NCBI GenBank assembly: GCA_014526335.1
Contig: JACTAT010000037.1
Span: forward strand, 4,578,026 to 4,642,025
From: Chrysaora quinquecirrha
Taxonomy: Eukaryota; Cnidaria; Scyphozoa; Semaeostomeae; Pelagiidae
DNA: 64,000 nucleotides
Direction: 5' to 3'
Shown one piece after another: positions 1-12,127 of this stretch (position 1 is its first letter; the number at the start of each line of letters is the position of its first letter). The notes beneath the pieces were generated by a model, which saw only the letters and a list, made by a program, of their open reading frames with translations, ran no database searches and had not been told where the DNA came from. The position numbers and the translations under genes were made by a program.

Positions 1-2911
1 ACGCTTAGCACGAGAACATCGCCAAAGGCGTGCCTTTCTAGAGCAAAAACTCCGAGATCTTAGCTCTCTAAAACCTACCAAGCTAAATCTAAAAGCAATC
101 GAGTCAGTCAAACTAGATATCACTGATCTCGACAATGCTCTTATTCAAGGAGCTAGAATTCGCTCCAAAGAGCGCTTTTACACAGAGTTTGAAAAACCTT
201 CAAAGTACTTCTTCTCTCTTGAAAACTCTCGTCAAAGCTCCAAAGTCATCACAGCCTTGAAATCTGAACAAGGCACTGTAAATTCAACTCACGCTATTTT
301 AGAGCAACTAGCTCAGTTCTATGAAAATCTATACACAGCCGAACAACCAGATTTAGAAGCTCAAAGCTCTCTCCTCTCACAAGTACAGAAGAAACTCTCC
401 CCCAAAGAACGGGACTTTTTAGAAACTCAACTTGATCTCGATTCATGTTACACTGCTCTTTCGGCCATGAAATCTCAGAAATCTCCTGGCTCCGATGGCC
501 TTCCTGCGGAATTCTACAAGTCCTTCTGGCCCCTCCTGGGTGAAGATCTTGTTGATGTCTTGAACTATGCTCTATCTTCTGGTCTTCTCTCTGAGTCAAT
601 GAGGCTCGCTATGATCTCTCTACTATTTAAAAAGGGAGACAAATTAGACCTGAAAAATTGGCGCCCAATTTCTCTTTTAAATGTCGATTACAAAATCGGT
701 ACTAAAGCTCTTTCAAATCGCCTGAAGTCTGTTCTCCCTTCGATCTTAAATGAAGATCAGACATGTTGTGTCCCCGGAAGGACAATCTTTGACAATCTCT
801 TTCTTGTAAGGGACTCTATTTCCTATGCAGAGCAAAAACAACTCCCATTGGCTCTAATTAAAATTGATCAAGAAAAAGCCTTTGATTAACTGGGACTTTC
901 TGTATAAAATTATGATTCGCATGAATTTTGGACCTATTTTCATCAACTTTATCCAGACACTTTATAATAATGTGTCGTCCTGTGTTTTGAATAATGGCTA
1001 CTCTTCACGAAAATTCCTTCTTCAACGAGGGGTTCGTCAAGGGTGCCCACTCTCTCACTTGCTGTACTGCTTAGTAGCAGAAACATTAGGGAACGCAGTT
1101 AGGAAAAACCCAAGAATAGCCAGTCTTTCCTTACCTGGAACCAAAACTATGGCTAAAATTAGCCAATATGCCGATGATACAACTATCCTGGTCACTGATG
1201 ACAACTCTGTTAAAGAAGCCTTTCAGTCCGTCCGTGAATTCGAATCTGGCTCAGGCTCAAAAGTCAACCTTTCGAAAGGTAAATCGGAAGGCATCTGGCT
1301 AGGAAAGTTCAAAGGCTGCGCTTCACGTTCTGTCCCAGAGCTCCATTGGACAGATAATGACATAGAATTTTTAGGAGTATCTTTCGGCTCTCAGGAGGCT
1401 ATCCATGACGCCTTCACAAAGAGAGTAAATAAATTAGAGCAGCGCCTCCTTCTTTGGGCGCAGCGCTCACTCTCTTTGCATGGAAAGGTCATGATAATAA
1501 ATACCCTCGGTCTTTCAGGGCTTATCTACCTCTCAACAGTCTACGCTGTTCCCTCAGCTATCTGAACTAGAATTACTGCTCTCGTGTTCAGTTTCTTATG
1601 GTCCGGTAAAAATGAGCTAGTCAAACGAGATGTTGTATATCAACCTCGTGACCAAGGTGGATTAGGTCTGATAAACATCCTGTTAAAAAATCAAGCACTC
1701 TTACTACGTTTGTTAAAACAAATTTGTGATGAAGATGCAAATATGAAATGGATTTTTCTTGCCAGATATTGGATCGGTCGTAGCCTCTCAAAATATTCGA
1801 CATTGTGGTCCTTTCTAAGGAGTAACAGCACCCCTAACTCTCTATACCGTCCTTCGTTGTATGATATCTTACTATCGCTTGTCAACTGCTTTATTTCTGA
1901 TATTAAACAGCTTCACTTTGATGGTTTAAATGTTCGAAACTTATACAAACTAATTTTAAAGAACCTCCTGATTGAACCTCGCTCACAGGAAACATGGGAG
2001 ATCATTGTTCAGTCACGCTCCCTCCCTTGGAAATGTATATGGTCCTCCTCTCTCTTCGGTCTTTCTACTGGATATGAAAATGACGTGTCGTGGAAAACAA
2101 CCCATCGTGTCTTAAAAACATTAGACTATCTTAAATCTTGGGGCTGCAAAACGGATGGCTTATGCAAACGTTGTAGCATTTTCGAGACTATTGAGCATGT
2201 CTTTTTAGAATGCCCTGTTGCCATAGAGACTTGGATTAATTTCAAAGGAATTTTACAGTCTCTTGGCGGTCCAGAGTTCGACCTATCAACCGAAACTGTT
2301 TTCCTCCGTGTACTCCCGGCAACCGCTAACTTTGTTTGTAGACCTTTGCCTTTATATTTAATAAAACTTATGTGCTATCACATATGGAATAGCAGGTGTA
2401 AAGGCGTGTACGACAAAAAAGTTACAAACAAGTAAGGAAATTATTTTACGTGATAAATTACGTGATAGAGTCACTGCTGCCTTCAATACTTCCTCACAAG
2501 ATGGTGGAAAATCATTAAGAATGTTTACCGTTAATAATATCATTGCGTATGTAGAAAATAATTCTATTCATTTTAATTTTTAACCATCTGCATCTATCAA
2601 TTACATTTAATTATGATCTTGATCTGCCTAAGAATATTTTGGTTTGATACTACAGTGAAAAATAAAACAAACCAACCAATACAACATTGTACTAAGTAAG
2701 CCTTTCTTAGTATATAATAATTTTTTTTGCTGTTTAATTTTATGCATGGAATTAATTGGTATGATTGTATTAACTATTCTTCAACTTAGAAGTATAATTG
2801 TAATTAATCTGATTTCATGTACACTGCCCTTGCCATGTCTATGGGGGGCCTGGAGGTGTACGTACTGCTTAACAGGGGGTACCTCCAAAAAATATAAAAT
2901 GAAAAAAAAAA
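1..2911 (+). mobile_element. LINE family A, copy A1 (Tx1-group, U2-inserted), 3' part
   Basis: This is the 3' part of a non-LTR retrotransposon that enters from the left edge. It holds the end of ORF2, a 3' UTR of about 330 bp (2584-2900) and a short A-rich tail (2901-2911). The tail abuts U2 snRNA at U2 nucleotide 36, which is exactly where copy A2 abuts another U2 gene at 29892. The reverse transcriptase resembles the Tx1 branch of L1-like LINEs, a group known to include insertion-specific families such as Keno (U2), Mutsu (5S) and Dewa (tRNA). The 5' part and the 5' U2 junction lie outside the window. Confidence 0.9.
2..2583 (+). pseudogene. ORF2 reverse transcriptase of LINE A1 (5' part off-window, broken)
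   Basis: The product would copy the element's RNA at a nicked target. The reading frame is open from base 2. Visible in order are the RT finger region with SPGSDGLPAEFY, the LKNWRPISLLNVDYK motif (about 655-700), EDQTC..PGR (about 745-780), the GVRQGCPLS motif (about 1030-1056) and the catalytic YADD (about 1168-1180). A C-terminal region with a CKRC...H...C zinc-type motif follows (about 2163-2215). Breaks are a frameshift after KAFD at about 885, caused by a short deletion relative to copy A2, an in-frame TGA at 1563-1565, and another frameshift near 2430. The original stop is probably the TAA at 2581-2583, because the C-terminus then matches that of copy A2. The endonuclease domain lies left of the window. 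Confidence 0.9.
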
Positions 2912-3062
2912 GTATCTGTTCTTATCAGCTTAATATCTGATATGCACCCAAGGGTGCTCCAATATTAAACTGATTTTTGGAATTGGTCCGTGGGTCTGAA
3001 GCTTGCTTCACCCCGGACACGGGTTGTCCTGGTATGGCAGTGCCGCCATGGATGGCCCACCC
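2912..3062 (+). ncRNA. U2: U2 snRNA gene (i), 3' part
   Basis: The sequence starts at U2 nucleotide 36 (GTATCTGTTCTTATCAG) and runs to the 3' end. It retains the Sm-type site GATTTTTGG and the terminal stem region with GTCCTGGTATGGCAGTGCCG. U2 is the spliceosomal RNA that pairs with the intron branch site. The first 35 nt are missing because LINE A1 is inserted here. The promoter would lie beyond that LINE, outside the window, so this copy should not yield U2 RNA. Confidence 0.95.
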
Positions 3063-3442
3063 CCTCATCTTCAAGTGTAAATGTAAAACAAGCAACACAG
3101 CAATCCTTCCACTATGCCACATCTCTGTCTGTCGTCATCGTCTTGCCAACAGCAATGCAGCAACATGCCGATGTCTTGCCAATCCACCTCTAATATTCCA
3201 CTACATCAACTATTGGTATAGCCACCTTGAACAGCATGTGTTCTGTCCTTCTTTATTCGACCTTTCACCACAGCATAGCTTCACTGGCTTCCGACAGCGA
3301 CGTGTATTACCAAAGCTGTTCTCATCCTTTGCTAATCTCAATTGAATGGCAGTGCCACCCTTTCACTTGTGGTCTGTTACGGATGTACCACATTTGAAAC
3401 GAAAAGTTCCTCAACGACGCTCCCTTGGCAAGAAAAATCTGC
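3063..3442 (+). other. U2-U1 intergenic spacer (unit i)
   Basis: This spacer recurs at 30053-30420 and, with a deletion at its left end, at 54913-55178. Its right end directly precedes the U1 start, so it should hold the U1 promoter (an snRNA-type proximal element). No element can be named with certainty. The conservation of the last 200 bp among the three units is visible by eye. No protein-coding gene is supported. Confidence 0.8.
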
Positions 3443-3477
3443 ATACTTACCTGACGGGGAAGAAGTGTCTCAACATG
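3443..3477 (+). ncRNA. U1: U1 snRNA gene (i), 5' part (nt 1-35)
   Basis: The sequence begins with the universal U1 5' end ATACTTACCTG, which pairs with 5' splice sites. It runs through the 5' strand of stem-loop I and stops in the loop at AACATG. The rest of this gene is 9.7 kb downstream at 13135-13260. LINE B1 lies between. The final ATG doubles as the initiation codon of LINE B ORF1. Confidence 0.93.
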
Positions 3478-4950
3478 GACCCGTCAGGTAATAGTCCCGT
3501 GTTAGAAGAAGAAGAAAAAGTGCAGTCGAAAAGCTAGAGTGATTTAGCCGAAGAAGAAGAAGATGATTCCCACATGAGAAGTAATGACGAAGAAGAAGAA
3601 GAAAGCTGACAAAAGGCATTAGAAGAACATGAACGCTCACAACGCAAGAGATCACTCACGGTGTCCTCGGTTCAGTCCCAGGACAGGCCAGGTAATCCAG
3701 ACTCATTTTCAAGTAGATTAAAAATTTCGCAGCAACAACAGAACAACAACAACATCAAACTACGAGGCATAAAGTTTTTCACTAGCCCTTCAATCAATGT
3801 TGATATTATCACAACAATACACAAAGCTCTCAACGACCCTTGTGCAATCAATCAATTACAGAAAATGCCATCTCGCCAGGGCCATCAGAACTGGAATGCT
3901 GTGTTATCATCTCCACAGCTGGTTGACGTCCTCTTATCCAAAACCATTTTCTTGCCATCTCAACCACAACATCCCCTCCCCATTTCACCAATCAAACAAC
4001 GTCTAACTCTCATTACAATTCCATTTATTTCACCAGAGATCTCCAACCAACAAGTAGCTCATGAATTGTCACTGCATGGAAAAATCATTAATGTATGGAA
4101 CCAAACTTATCAAGAATTCCCTTCAATTTCAACAGGCAAACGACTCGTAACCATTTATCCAGACCCAGACAATCCATTGCCACCGTTCATAATCATATCT
4201 GGTCAAAAGATTTTAATTTCATTCCGAGGGCGTCAACCAGTTTGTATGCACTGTAACTCGAAACATCATCAAACATTTCAGTGCACTCTAAAGGATCTTC
4301 GGCTTTGCTTTCACTGTGGACATGACGGACATCAGTACAAAGACCGTGATATTAGACAGAATGGTGAACGACCAACCACACACTATACCGGTCGCATGCG
4401 TCTATCCAGTGAGGGCAGTGACAGCAATGTTACTGGTGAAATAAATGAGGACAATGAAAGTAATATAGTTATCCTGTCTGAAAACGAAAGTGACATGGAT
4501 CACCCAAAAGGTCCAGCCTACAGGCTGCGACCTTTGCCTGCTCGTGGTCATACCTGGGAAGACAATGACATCAGTGGACCATCCTCTTCATCTGCAAAGT
4601 CAAACTCATCAACACCAACCATTCCATCTGGCTTTGATTTCACAAGTGATTCATCAACATCACTTCAAATTGTTTCATCAGCAGATGCATCCTTATCACA
4701 GACGTCTCCATCTCAATCATTGCTAGAAGTTGCATCATCCAACAATGCACCCCCTCTATCTCCACAGGTGAGTTCTGTGTCAGTAGCAGAATCACTCTTC
4801 GCATATCCACCTTCAACAGCTAATCCGCCTACACCTACTATATCACATTCAAACAATTCAACACTCTCAAATACACAAACCACTACCTGCAATTCAAAGC
4901 GTCCAATGGCATCATCATCTTCATCACAAAGCACAGTGCAGTCTAGATAA
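3475..4950 (+). pseudogene. ORF1 of LINE B1 (RNA-binding, CCHC zinc knuckles)
   Basis: ORF1 products of Tx1-group LINEs bind the element RNA. The frame starts at the ATG contributed by the U1 loop and reads MDPSGNS, as in copies B2 and B3. It is interrupted by an in-frame TAG (3535-3537) and TGA (3607-3609), then stays open to TAA at 4948-4950. A conserved block with RGIKFFTS and a W-N-A-V-L motif precedes two zinc knuckles (about 4243-4345). The first is intact (CX2CX4HX4C). The second has lost its last Cys, which reads Arg. The tail is rich in Ser, Thr, Pro and Asn and looks disordered. B2 and B3 keep both knuckles. Confidence 0.85.
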
Positions 4951-5100
4951 GAGAGCGAAGTAAGGGAAAGCAAAATGCGGATGAAGAAGAAAAAGTTGAA
5001 AAAATGATTGACATTATATGGCTTCCATCTTTATTATCCTTACTTCCCCCTTTATTCTTAATTTTTTTAGGTGAATTGTGGCCTTAAACTGAAATAAAAA

Positions 5101-7113
5101 ATGCCTTCCCCCGCTTAGCATCAATGTCAATGGGTTGAATGACAACCTGAAGGCAGAAGCAATTTTGACAAAGACCTTCTGGGATATCATTGGGGAGCAT
5201 TTTACAAGAGTTGCTAATGCCTGCTTTGAATTACAACAACTTTCCCACTCTCAAAGCGTAAGCTTAATTTCAACACTTTACAAGAAAGGTGACAAAAGTA
5301 ATCTAGGTAATTGGAGACCAATAAGTTTGCTCAATGTTGACTATAAGATCATTGCAAAAACTCTTGCCAATCGTTTACGAGATGTATTATCAACCATTGT
5401 TTCTGAAGATCAAACATGTAGTGTTCCAAATAGATCAATTTTGTCAAACGGACATATATTAAGAGATCTTATTTACTATGCGGAAAATGAAAATCTCCCA
5501 GCAGCCCTTCTATCCTTAGATCAAATGAAAGCCTTTGACCGTGTAACCTGGAATTTCCTTTTCAAAACCCTAGAAAGCTTTGGTTTTGGGCCACAATTCA
5601 TTTCATATATTAAAACATTGTATTCTAATATTAATAGTCGTGTTAAAGTAAATGGGTACATCTCTGCCCCATTCCCCTTGGTAGGGGAGTGAGGCAGGGA
5701 TGTCCCCTATCCCCCTTATTATATGTCCTAGTTTCCGAAATTTTTGCCATCTCTATAAGAAAAAACCAAGACATTACTGGTATTACAATTAAAAATGTAG
5801 AATTTAAAATTACCCAGTATGCTGATGACACTACAATAATCCTGCAAGGTGAACGGTCCATCAAATCAACTTTTGATTGTGTCCGAGATTTTGAAATGGC
5901 ATCAGGTGCTAAGATAAACAAAGCAAAAAGCAATGGAATTTGGCTTGGTAGATACAAAAACAGATCAAATAATCCATATAATTTAAAATGGGGCAGGGAA
6001 GCATTAAAAATCCTTGGTGTTTTTCATGGCCCTGTTTTGAAAGAAAAAGAAACTTGGGACCCACGTGTAAACAAATTCTGTAAAACTTTAGACCTTTGGA
6101 CTTCTCGTGATCTTTCCTTGAGGGGGAGGGCTGTGGTTGCAAACCAGCTGGCCAGCTCGGTCTTCTGGTACACTGCAGCCATATATCCACTTCCCCAGTG
6201 GGTCCTCATAAAAATTAATGACAGACTTTGGAAGTTCATTTATCAGAATAAAAAAGATCCTATTAAACGTACACAAGCAAGACTTCCATATGAATTAGGG
6301 GGGTTGAACATAATAGATATTGAAAAGAAAGCTGATGCCATAAAATTATCTTGGATTTCAAAATATCTTCAAAATGAAAATAACTCTAAATGGAAAGCAC
6401 TGTTCACCTTGAACTTTGATGAGTATAAGAATTTCAACATTGGTGCCAAAATTTTTAAATGCCATTTACGTTCGATTGAAATGAAACATGTCCCGCAGTT
6501 TTATCGAGATGTCCTTAAATGTTTTGCAGCAAATTTTTCTGAACTTCGACTAAAACCCACGGAAATTGAAGGAATTTACAATGAACCTCTATTTGACAAT
6601 TTCTACACACACGTTGATACCAGTAATGCTTGGATACAAGCTAACATTACAACAATACAAGACATTTGTTATGAATTTACAAATGGATTCTTACCTTCCA
6701 ATGCCCTGAATGAATTAATCCCTTCTGGTTTCTCAGACAGTTTCTACTCCAAATTGAAATCACGTTTACCCCCTGAATGGAAAGCAAAAATAACAACTGA
6801 GTGCAGCAATGAAAGAAGTTTATCTGATGATTTTTATATTAAAAATACCAAAGATGAATATGTTTTATTTTCATCTCTGAATTGCAAAGCAATTTACAAT
6901 ATGCTCATCTTGAAAGATCAAAATGTTGTTCTTCAGAAATTTAGGGTTTTTTGGGAACAAAAAATAGGTTTTATCAACTGGCCAAGACGCTTTAAAATTT
7001 TATTCAAAAGAAATCATGACAGAAAATCTGCTAACATTCAGTGGAAGTTCCATCAGCTTTGCCTCCCTACCTATGAAAGATTGTATAGACATAGGATTGT
7101 CCAAACCCTGCAT
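5101..7113 (+). pseudogene. ORF2 of LINE B1, first piece (endonuclease deleted)
   Basis: The frame starts at ATG 5101, where the first codons match the endonuclease start in copy B3 apart from a frameshift. At about 5170 it jumps directly into the RT region at TFWDIIGEHF, so the whole APE-type endonuclease and linker are gone. RT motifs follow: NWRPISLLNVDYK (about 5311), EDQTCSVPNRS (about 5407), QMKAFDRV (about 5520), RQGCPLSPLLY (about 5692) and YADD (about 5818). There is a one-base frameshift near 5685. The gene is cut at 7113 by the CMC-like transposon and resumes at 12128. Confidence 0.88.
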
Positions 7114-7998
7114 CACAGCTGTTTCACGCAAGAATGAAGTTACGATTAGGCCTAAATCCGACTGCGCCTCGCGAAAAATTAAATACTCATTTAAAACTAT
7201 TATATTTGAAAATTATTGTATACGAAATTGTTCAGTATTAAATTCTGAATCTTTTGAATGCTGATTAGTTGAAATTAGGCAAGTACTGGCGTGGCAAATA
7301 TCGAACCAAACTTTGAATGAAATCACGTGTCTTGGAGAAGGGAAATCAACTTCGTATAGTGATAAAATCTTAACTTGGAGAAAAAACGGAGTCAGAGTCC
7401 TGAGAAACTTATAGTTTGATCTCAAGCAATCTATTTTTTGCAATTCATGAAGTTTGATTTACAAATATATACAGAATACCTCTATTTTTTGTGGGCCTTG
7501 AATTTTCGTTTCCATCAACAAATTATCAAACTCTTCACATTGGTACTTCATACCTTCTGGAGTTTAGTATGTTCATACTTTTTAAACTCTACTACTTGGA
7601 AATTTCGGTTATAGTAACTCAAATTTATAGTCAAACAGAAAAAAATCAAATGTTAACCAAAAAGTGAACAAGAACTTAAGAGCAAAAAAATTGCATACCA
7701 AGAAAATCAGTTAACAAAACACGCCATAAATCCTTAGTGCAGACCCGTCCAATGCGTCTACTTACAAATATAGCAAATTTATTTTTTGGTTTATTTTCGA
7801 GAGCATTTATGCAAACAGGCTAACGAAAATGGAAGGATGAATGTTTAATAAAATTCTACTATCCTGCCTAATAAGGAAAAGACTAAAAAGTTTTTAATTT
7901 TGGACTTAGAATAGACTGAAAAGGATATACATCATATTTAACACTGAACATTTTTAACAAAACACAAAAGGAATCAGTGAACAATGTATTTACAATTG

Positions 7999-8240
7999 TG
8001 TGTGAGGGATGTGCAGTACCGTGGGTGGGCATCTTTTGAGGCATCTTGACTACCATGATTGCTGTGGGGAGGCATCTTAGAGTAAGGTAGCAGATGTGCA
8101 GTATGGTTGGGTTCACCTTTGCCATTCACATTCGCCACTGTACTCCAAGATGCCTTCCCATGGCAATCATGGTATTGCCCCACAATACTGAATATGCACT
8201 AAAATACTGCAAACCCCAACCGTACCGCACACACATAAGG
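7999..8240. repeat. Imperfect palindrome (foldback/MITE-like) in the CMC element
   Basis: Two arms of about 110 bp are inverted relative to each other. Both contain versions of ACCATGATTGC followed by GGCATCTT, and the outer ends are TGTGTG-rich. It lies downstream of the transposase gene. It may be a small inserted element or part of the transposon's own 3' region. Confidence 0.5.
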
Positions 8241-8281
8241 GGTGAGTATAGCAGATTTATTAATTACTCTATCAGTGCAAA

Positions 8282-11200
8282 TTATTCAAACATTTCTGGA
8301 TTGCAAATTCTGCAGTACTTTCCTCCATCTGCGCCTGTTCTGAAAAGCTTTCTATCATTGCGATTATCTTTGCATTTCTTACAAATTCTAGATACTCTCT
8401 TCAGCAAACTCTTTGGTGCTTGGCTTCGTAATTCTTGTCTTTTCATGAGAAGTTGCATTTTCTCTGAAGGATTGCGCACACAAACCAATTGTCGTAGCTC
8501 TATATTGACCGCTGCGTGAAGGCTCTCACCTTCTTCTTCTGTAAGAAGCCCAAGTGTCTTAAATCTGTCAGCAAAATGTGGGATGCTGAAAACACACTCG
8601 TGAATCTTTCTTGTTATGTTAGAGTTTTTAAACAAGGAAAGAGTTCTCCAAATCTGTAGCAATGCTGCTTCAACAGAGCGATTTCAATCTCAGTTAAGAA
8701 TCTGCTTTTCAAAAACATAAGGGACTGAATATTCTGGAACACTTCGAATATTTGCAAAAACTTTTTATGATCTTCATGCTGGTCGGCGATTACATTACAC
8801 AGTTTATGATAGTTTTTAAGGACCAACTTACAATGGTTTCCAACAAATACGTTACCATGATAGGCTTGTCTTACTACCTTTATCTCACTTAAGCATTGGT
8901 TCAATGCCAGTTCTCTAGGTCCCATCTCATTTTCTTTTCTCGCCTTTAATCCATCACATTCAGTTGTTAAATTGATAATTTCTATTTTTAATTTGTCCTC
9001 TTGATCCAAAGTCTCGCTGATCTTATTATTTAGGATTTCAATGGAATTTTCTTTAATTATTCCTTGACATCTAAGGCAGGTATATCCTTCTTGAGTACCA
9101 AGAGACAATTCTTCGCTTGGCGTCAAGCATTCGCAAAGTGCATGTAGCCAGTTGTCACACGAGTCACACTGCACCCACTGAACATTATGGTCATACTGGT
9201 TAATACAACAAACAAGAGATTTGCATATTTCTTGGCTCTGCCGTTTTTTTGGCCCTGTTTGGGATTCTCGTGCTATACGGACATTTTCATCTCTATCACC
9301 AGCAATCACTGCTATAAACCGCTCAACCCTGTTTTCCATCTCTGTTACTGTTTCCCCCAAACTTTCCATGTCTTGATTCTTCTGCGAAAGTTCGAGGCTC
9401 TTCTGTTCCCATTCTATCTCCACATTTGCTTTCTCTTCTTCTTCTCGACTAGGGAATTCTTCATTATCTATGCCTTTGCACTTCTCCAACAAAAGATTGT
9501 AGAGCAGCAAAGTGATTCCAAGTAATATATGGAGTGTTGGTGGGACAACGTGATGCAGATCTTTGATTGGGAAGGGCATCTTCTCGAAAACTTTGCAATG
9601 ATGTTTTCCGTTTTCACGCAAATTTCCATTATTTCTGTTGTCGCAAAGATTCTCGTTGAATGATCTTAAGTAATGTTCAACTGTGCGCTCTTCAATAATA
9701 CAATGTTCAGGACTGTGTGGCTTACCACCGTGATTTCGGAGGTGTTCCAAAGTAACGAGATCGGAAGAGCTTGGGAAAGATGCTGCTGATCCTTGATGAC
9801 CCAGCATATCATCAATAAAATGGAAATCTCCACCAAGAAATACTCTCGTCTTTCGACCATCAATCTTCATCTCCTGAACCTCTTGAATTGCCGAGATGTA
9901 ATAGCAATGTCCCTTCCACATATTCTCTATAATATCAGATCCCTCATACATACAATAAATATGGACATTGTCGACTGACCCCGATATTGTACTGTTTATT
10001 ATTTCAACGTGAAATTTCATATGACTTCCCCCCTTGTCACCCCCAAACAACAACCAGATTTCGTTATTGAACATCTTGGGGTCTTTCTCACCAGGAATTT
10101 CTTCAAATATAGATTCAATGAATCGCGGCAAATTTGTAACCCGAACAAAAGGGAGCAGGGATGTATTTTCACATGTTGCTGTTCTTTTCAAATTCATCAT
10201 GCCTCCTTCCACCGACAACGAGTCAACATGTGGCGTCTGAGAAACTTCTTTGTCCCTCATTTTCTTTTCTGATGGCCAAAAATTTACCCCTAGCTTCGTC
10301 AAACAGCATCTCAAGTCCCGCACTTTATTCATGGGTAGTCGAGCCAAGGCTTTCAAATTAACGGCATCTTCTACTGTGATCTTGGTTGGGCTACTTTCTG
10401 GAAATAAGTCTGGTCTTTGGCGTGCAACTTCCTTAAACAGCAATTTCATCTCCTCTTCATCATTACTCCCAGACAGAGCTTGTAAAATTGATAAAGCTTG
10501 TTTTCCTCTTTCCCTTAACGTCTCATGACTTACCTCAGAATTTGGCCGTGCAGATGTGATCTTGGCGTAAGAGCCTGCTTTTCCACTTGTTATTTGCTGG
10601 TTTGCCTTTGATTTAACCCCATATCTAACTCCATTCAGTACCCCATCACTATCTGATACTAAGTGCATAAGATCGTCTTTGACAACACCCGAAAGCTCTG
10701 TCGAAGTGCCTTTTGAACATTTCTTACTCAAAGCAGAAGCAGAAGTCTCTGGAATCTCTTTTTTCTTTCTTGTAATACCACTTTTCAGACCTCCCAATCG
10801 ACCCTTGTATGTGGCCAGTAAACGTTTCATTTCTTCAATCTTTGCTTCCAAACTTACATTTTTTGTTTCACATTCGAATATTGCATTGTGAAGCTCGTCT
10901 GAGATTGCTTGACATTTTGTATTTAACACATTTACTTCTTGCCTATTTTCTTCTACGATTTCTCCTTTGATAATCTCAAAATCTCTGAGAATACTATCTT
11001 TTGCTTCACTTAGCTTTTCATTCTCCGTTTTCAGCTTCTTAACCAATTCTTTGGACTTTTTTTGTTCATCTTTCAAAAATTCGTTTTCCAGTCTTAACCT
11101 CCGCTTCCTTGGTGTTTCAGGGGTCTTTGGTGTCGAAGGCGTGGTAGTAGAGAGATCAAAAGACTCTTCTAGCTTTAAACTTAACTGATCTTTCTTTCTT

Positions 11201-11444
11201 CGGATTTTAGTGACTTCATTTTGTAACTTTTTCGTTATTTTCCTTATCACATCAAAGGATGGCAGCTCATAGTTCTCCGGAATCAAATTCGATAAAATAT
11301 TTCGTATTGTTTTGCTGCTGTAAATTCTTTGGAAAGTTCAACTATAACCCCGTTTTTAATTTTTTTTACATCTTCAACCCTAACGTAAGAAGATTCTGTT
11401 ATATTTTCTTCATTTAGTCCGAGCTCTTGCATATACATGGTCAT
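8282..11444 (-). pseudogene. DDE transposase-like protein with coiled coils and PHD finger
   Basis: This is the only gene of the CMC-like element, about 1,050 residues if two frameshifts are ignored (near 11290 and 8640). The N-terminus has a long charged coiled coil (about 11250-10820). A DDE-like core follows: GGDKGG (about 10040) and GGDFHF (about 9825) are likely first and second acidic sites, then a PPTLHILLG motif (about 9540), and a GESLHAAVN motif in the last frame (about 8525) that could supply the Glu. The CxxC expected after the second Asp in related proteins is replaced by Ser residues, and a His-containing segment remains. A PHD-type finger (CC...C..CD.WLH..C...C..C) lies at about 9215-9075. 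The start chosen is the first of three in-frame ATGs. The CMC assignment is tentative; the PHD finger is clear. Confidence 0.68.
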
Positions 11445-12127
11445 AAAACATTTAACTGTTCTGTCAAATCATAACAACGTGGACTGATGTTGTGAAAAAT
11501 CAGTTGATAAATTCGAAATCCGGCGTGGTAAACAGGATACTTGAATATTTTAAATGGCAAAGTTTTGGAGCACATACAATGTCTAATTATAAATAAAACA
11601 CGTTTTTTTTATTGTTACAGCAACAAAATAACATCTGGCCAAAGCTTGAAAAACAAAAATACCGACCGGAAAATGAGTCCAAAGGTTAAATTTTGTTTTT
11701 TCGTTTACTTGTCAATGCATGATTGCCTTTGGCCAGGCCTCATTCGAAAGCCCTGTTTTCACTTTTTCATTTAATATCAAAACGAGGCCATAATTCCATA
11801 ATGGCCGCTTGCCAAAGGCACTTGAACGATAGCAACTGACGCGAAATTTGGATGAAGTTGAACCGAAATTCTAAAGTTATGCTCAAATTTATTAAGGAAT
11901 TTTAGATCGTAAGAAAAGCTGAACAATAAGAAATAGATATAGAAGCGTTATTTAATGAAAGAGCTACATTTTCATGTTTCTTTCACAAGAATACGTGCAG
12001 GAACAGGTATGTCAGAATAACTTCTAAATTGACGAACGTTATAAATTTTTTTATTCTTGGCGGGTTCGTGCAGAAATTTCCTCTGACTTCATTCTTTGAT
12101 TTCAGGGTGACGAAACAGCTGTGGCAT

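Larger units (their letters stand above)
7114..12123 (-). mobile_element. CMC/Chapaev-like DNA transposon inside LINE B1
   Basis: The ends are perfect 12-bp terminal inverted repeats, CACAGCTGTTTC and GAAACAGCTGTG, with a further shared subterminal word AGAATGAAGT. The 4-bp direct repeat GCAT flanks it (7110-7113 and 12124-12127), and removing the element plus one repeat restores the ORF2 sequence seen in copy B2. Termini starting with CAC plus a 4-bp duplication fit the Chapaev branch of CMC transposons, which is a family-level inference. It encodes one leftward gene. The remainder (7114-8281 and 11445-12123) is non-coding apart from a palindromic repeat at 7999-8240. Confidence 0.8.

Noticed and set aside
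2977..3345. Short ORFs across U2 and the U2-U1 spacer
   Set aside because: They run over snRNA sequence, have no family match, and are not kept open in the equivalent spacers of the other units.
3443..3493. A spliced-leader RNA gene: hairpin with CAG|GTAATAG donor paired to the 5' exon-like part
   Set aside because: The remaining U1 sequence appears after the LINE A tail, the 5' part is exactly U1 nt 1-35, and the downstream sequence is an open LINE ORF1. The SL-like look comes from U1 complementarity at the LINE start.
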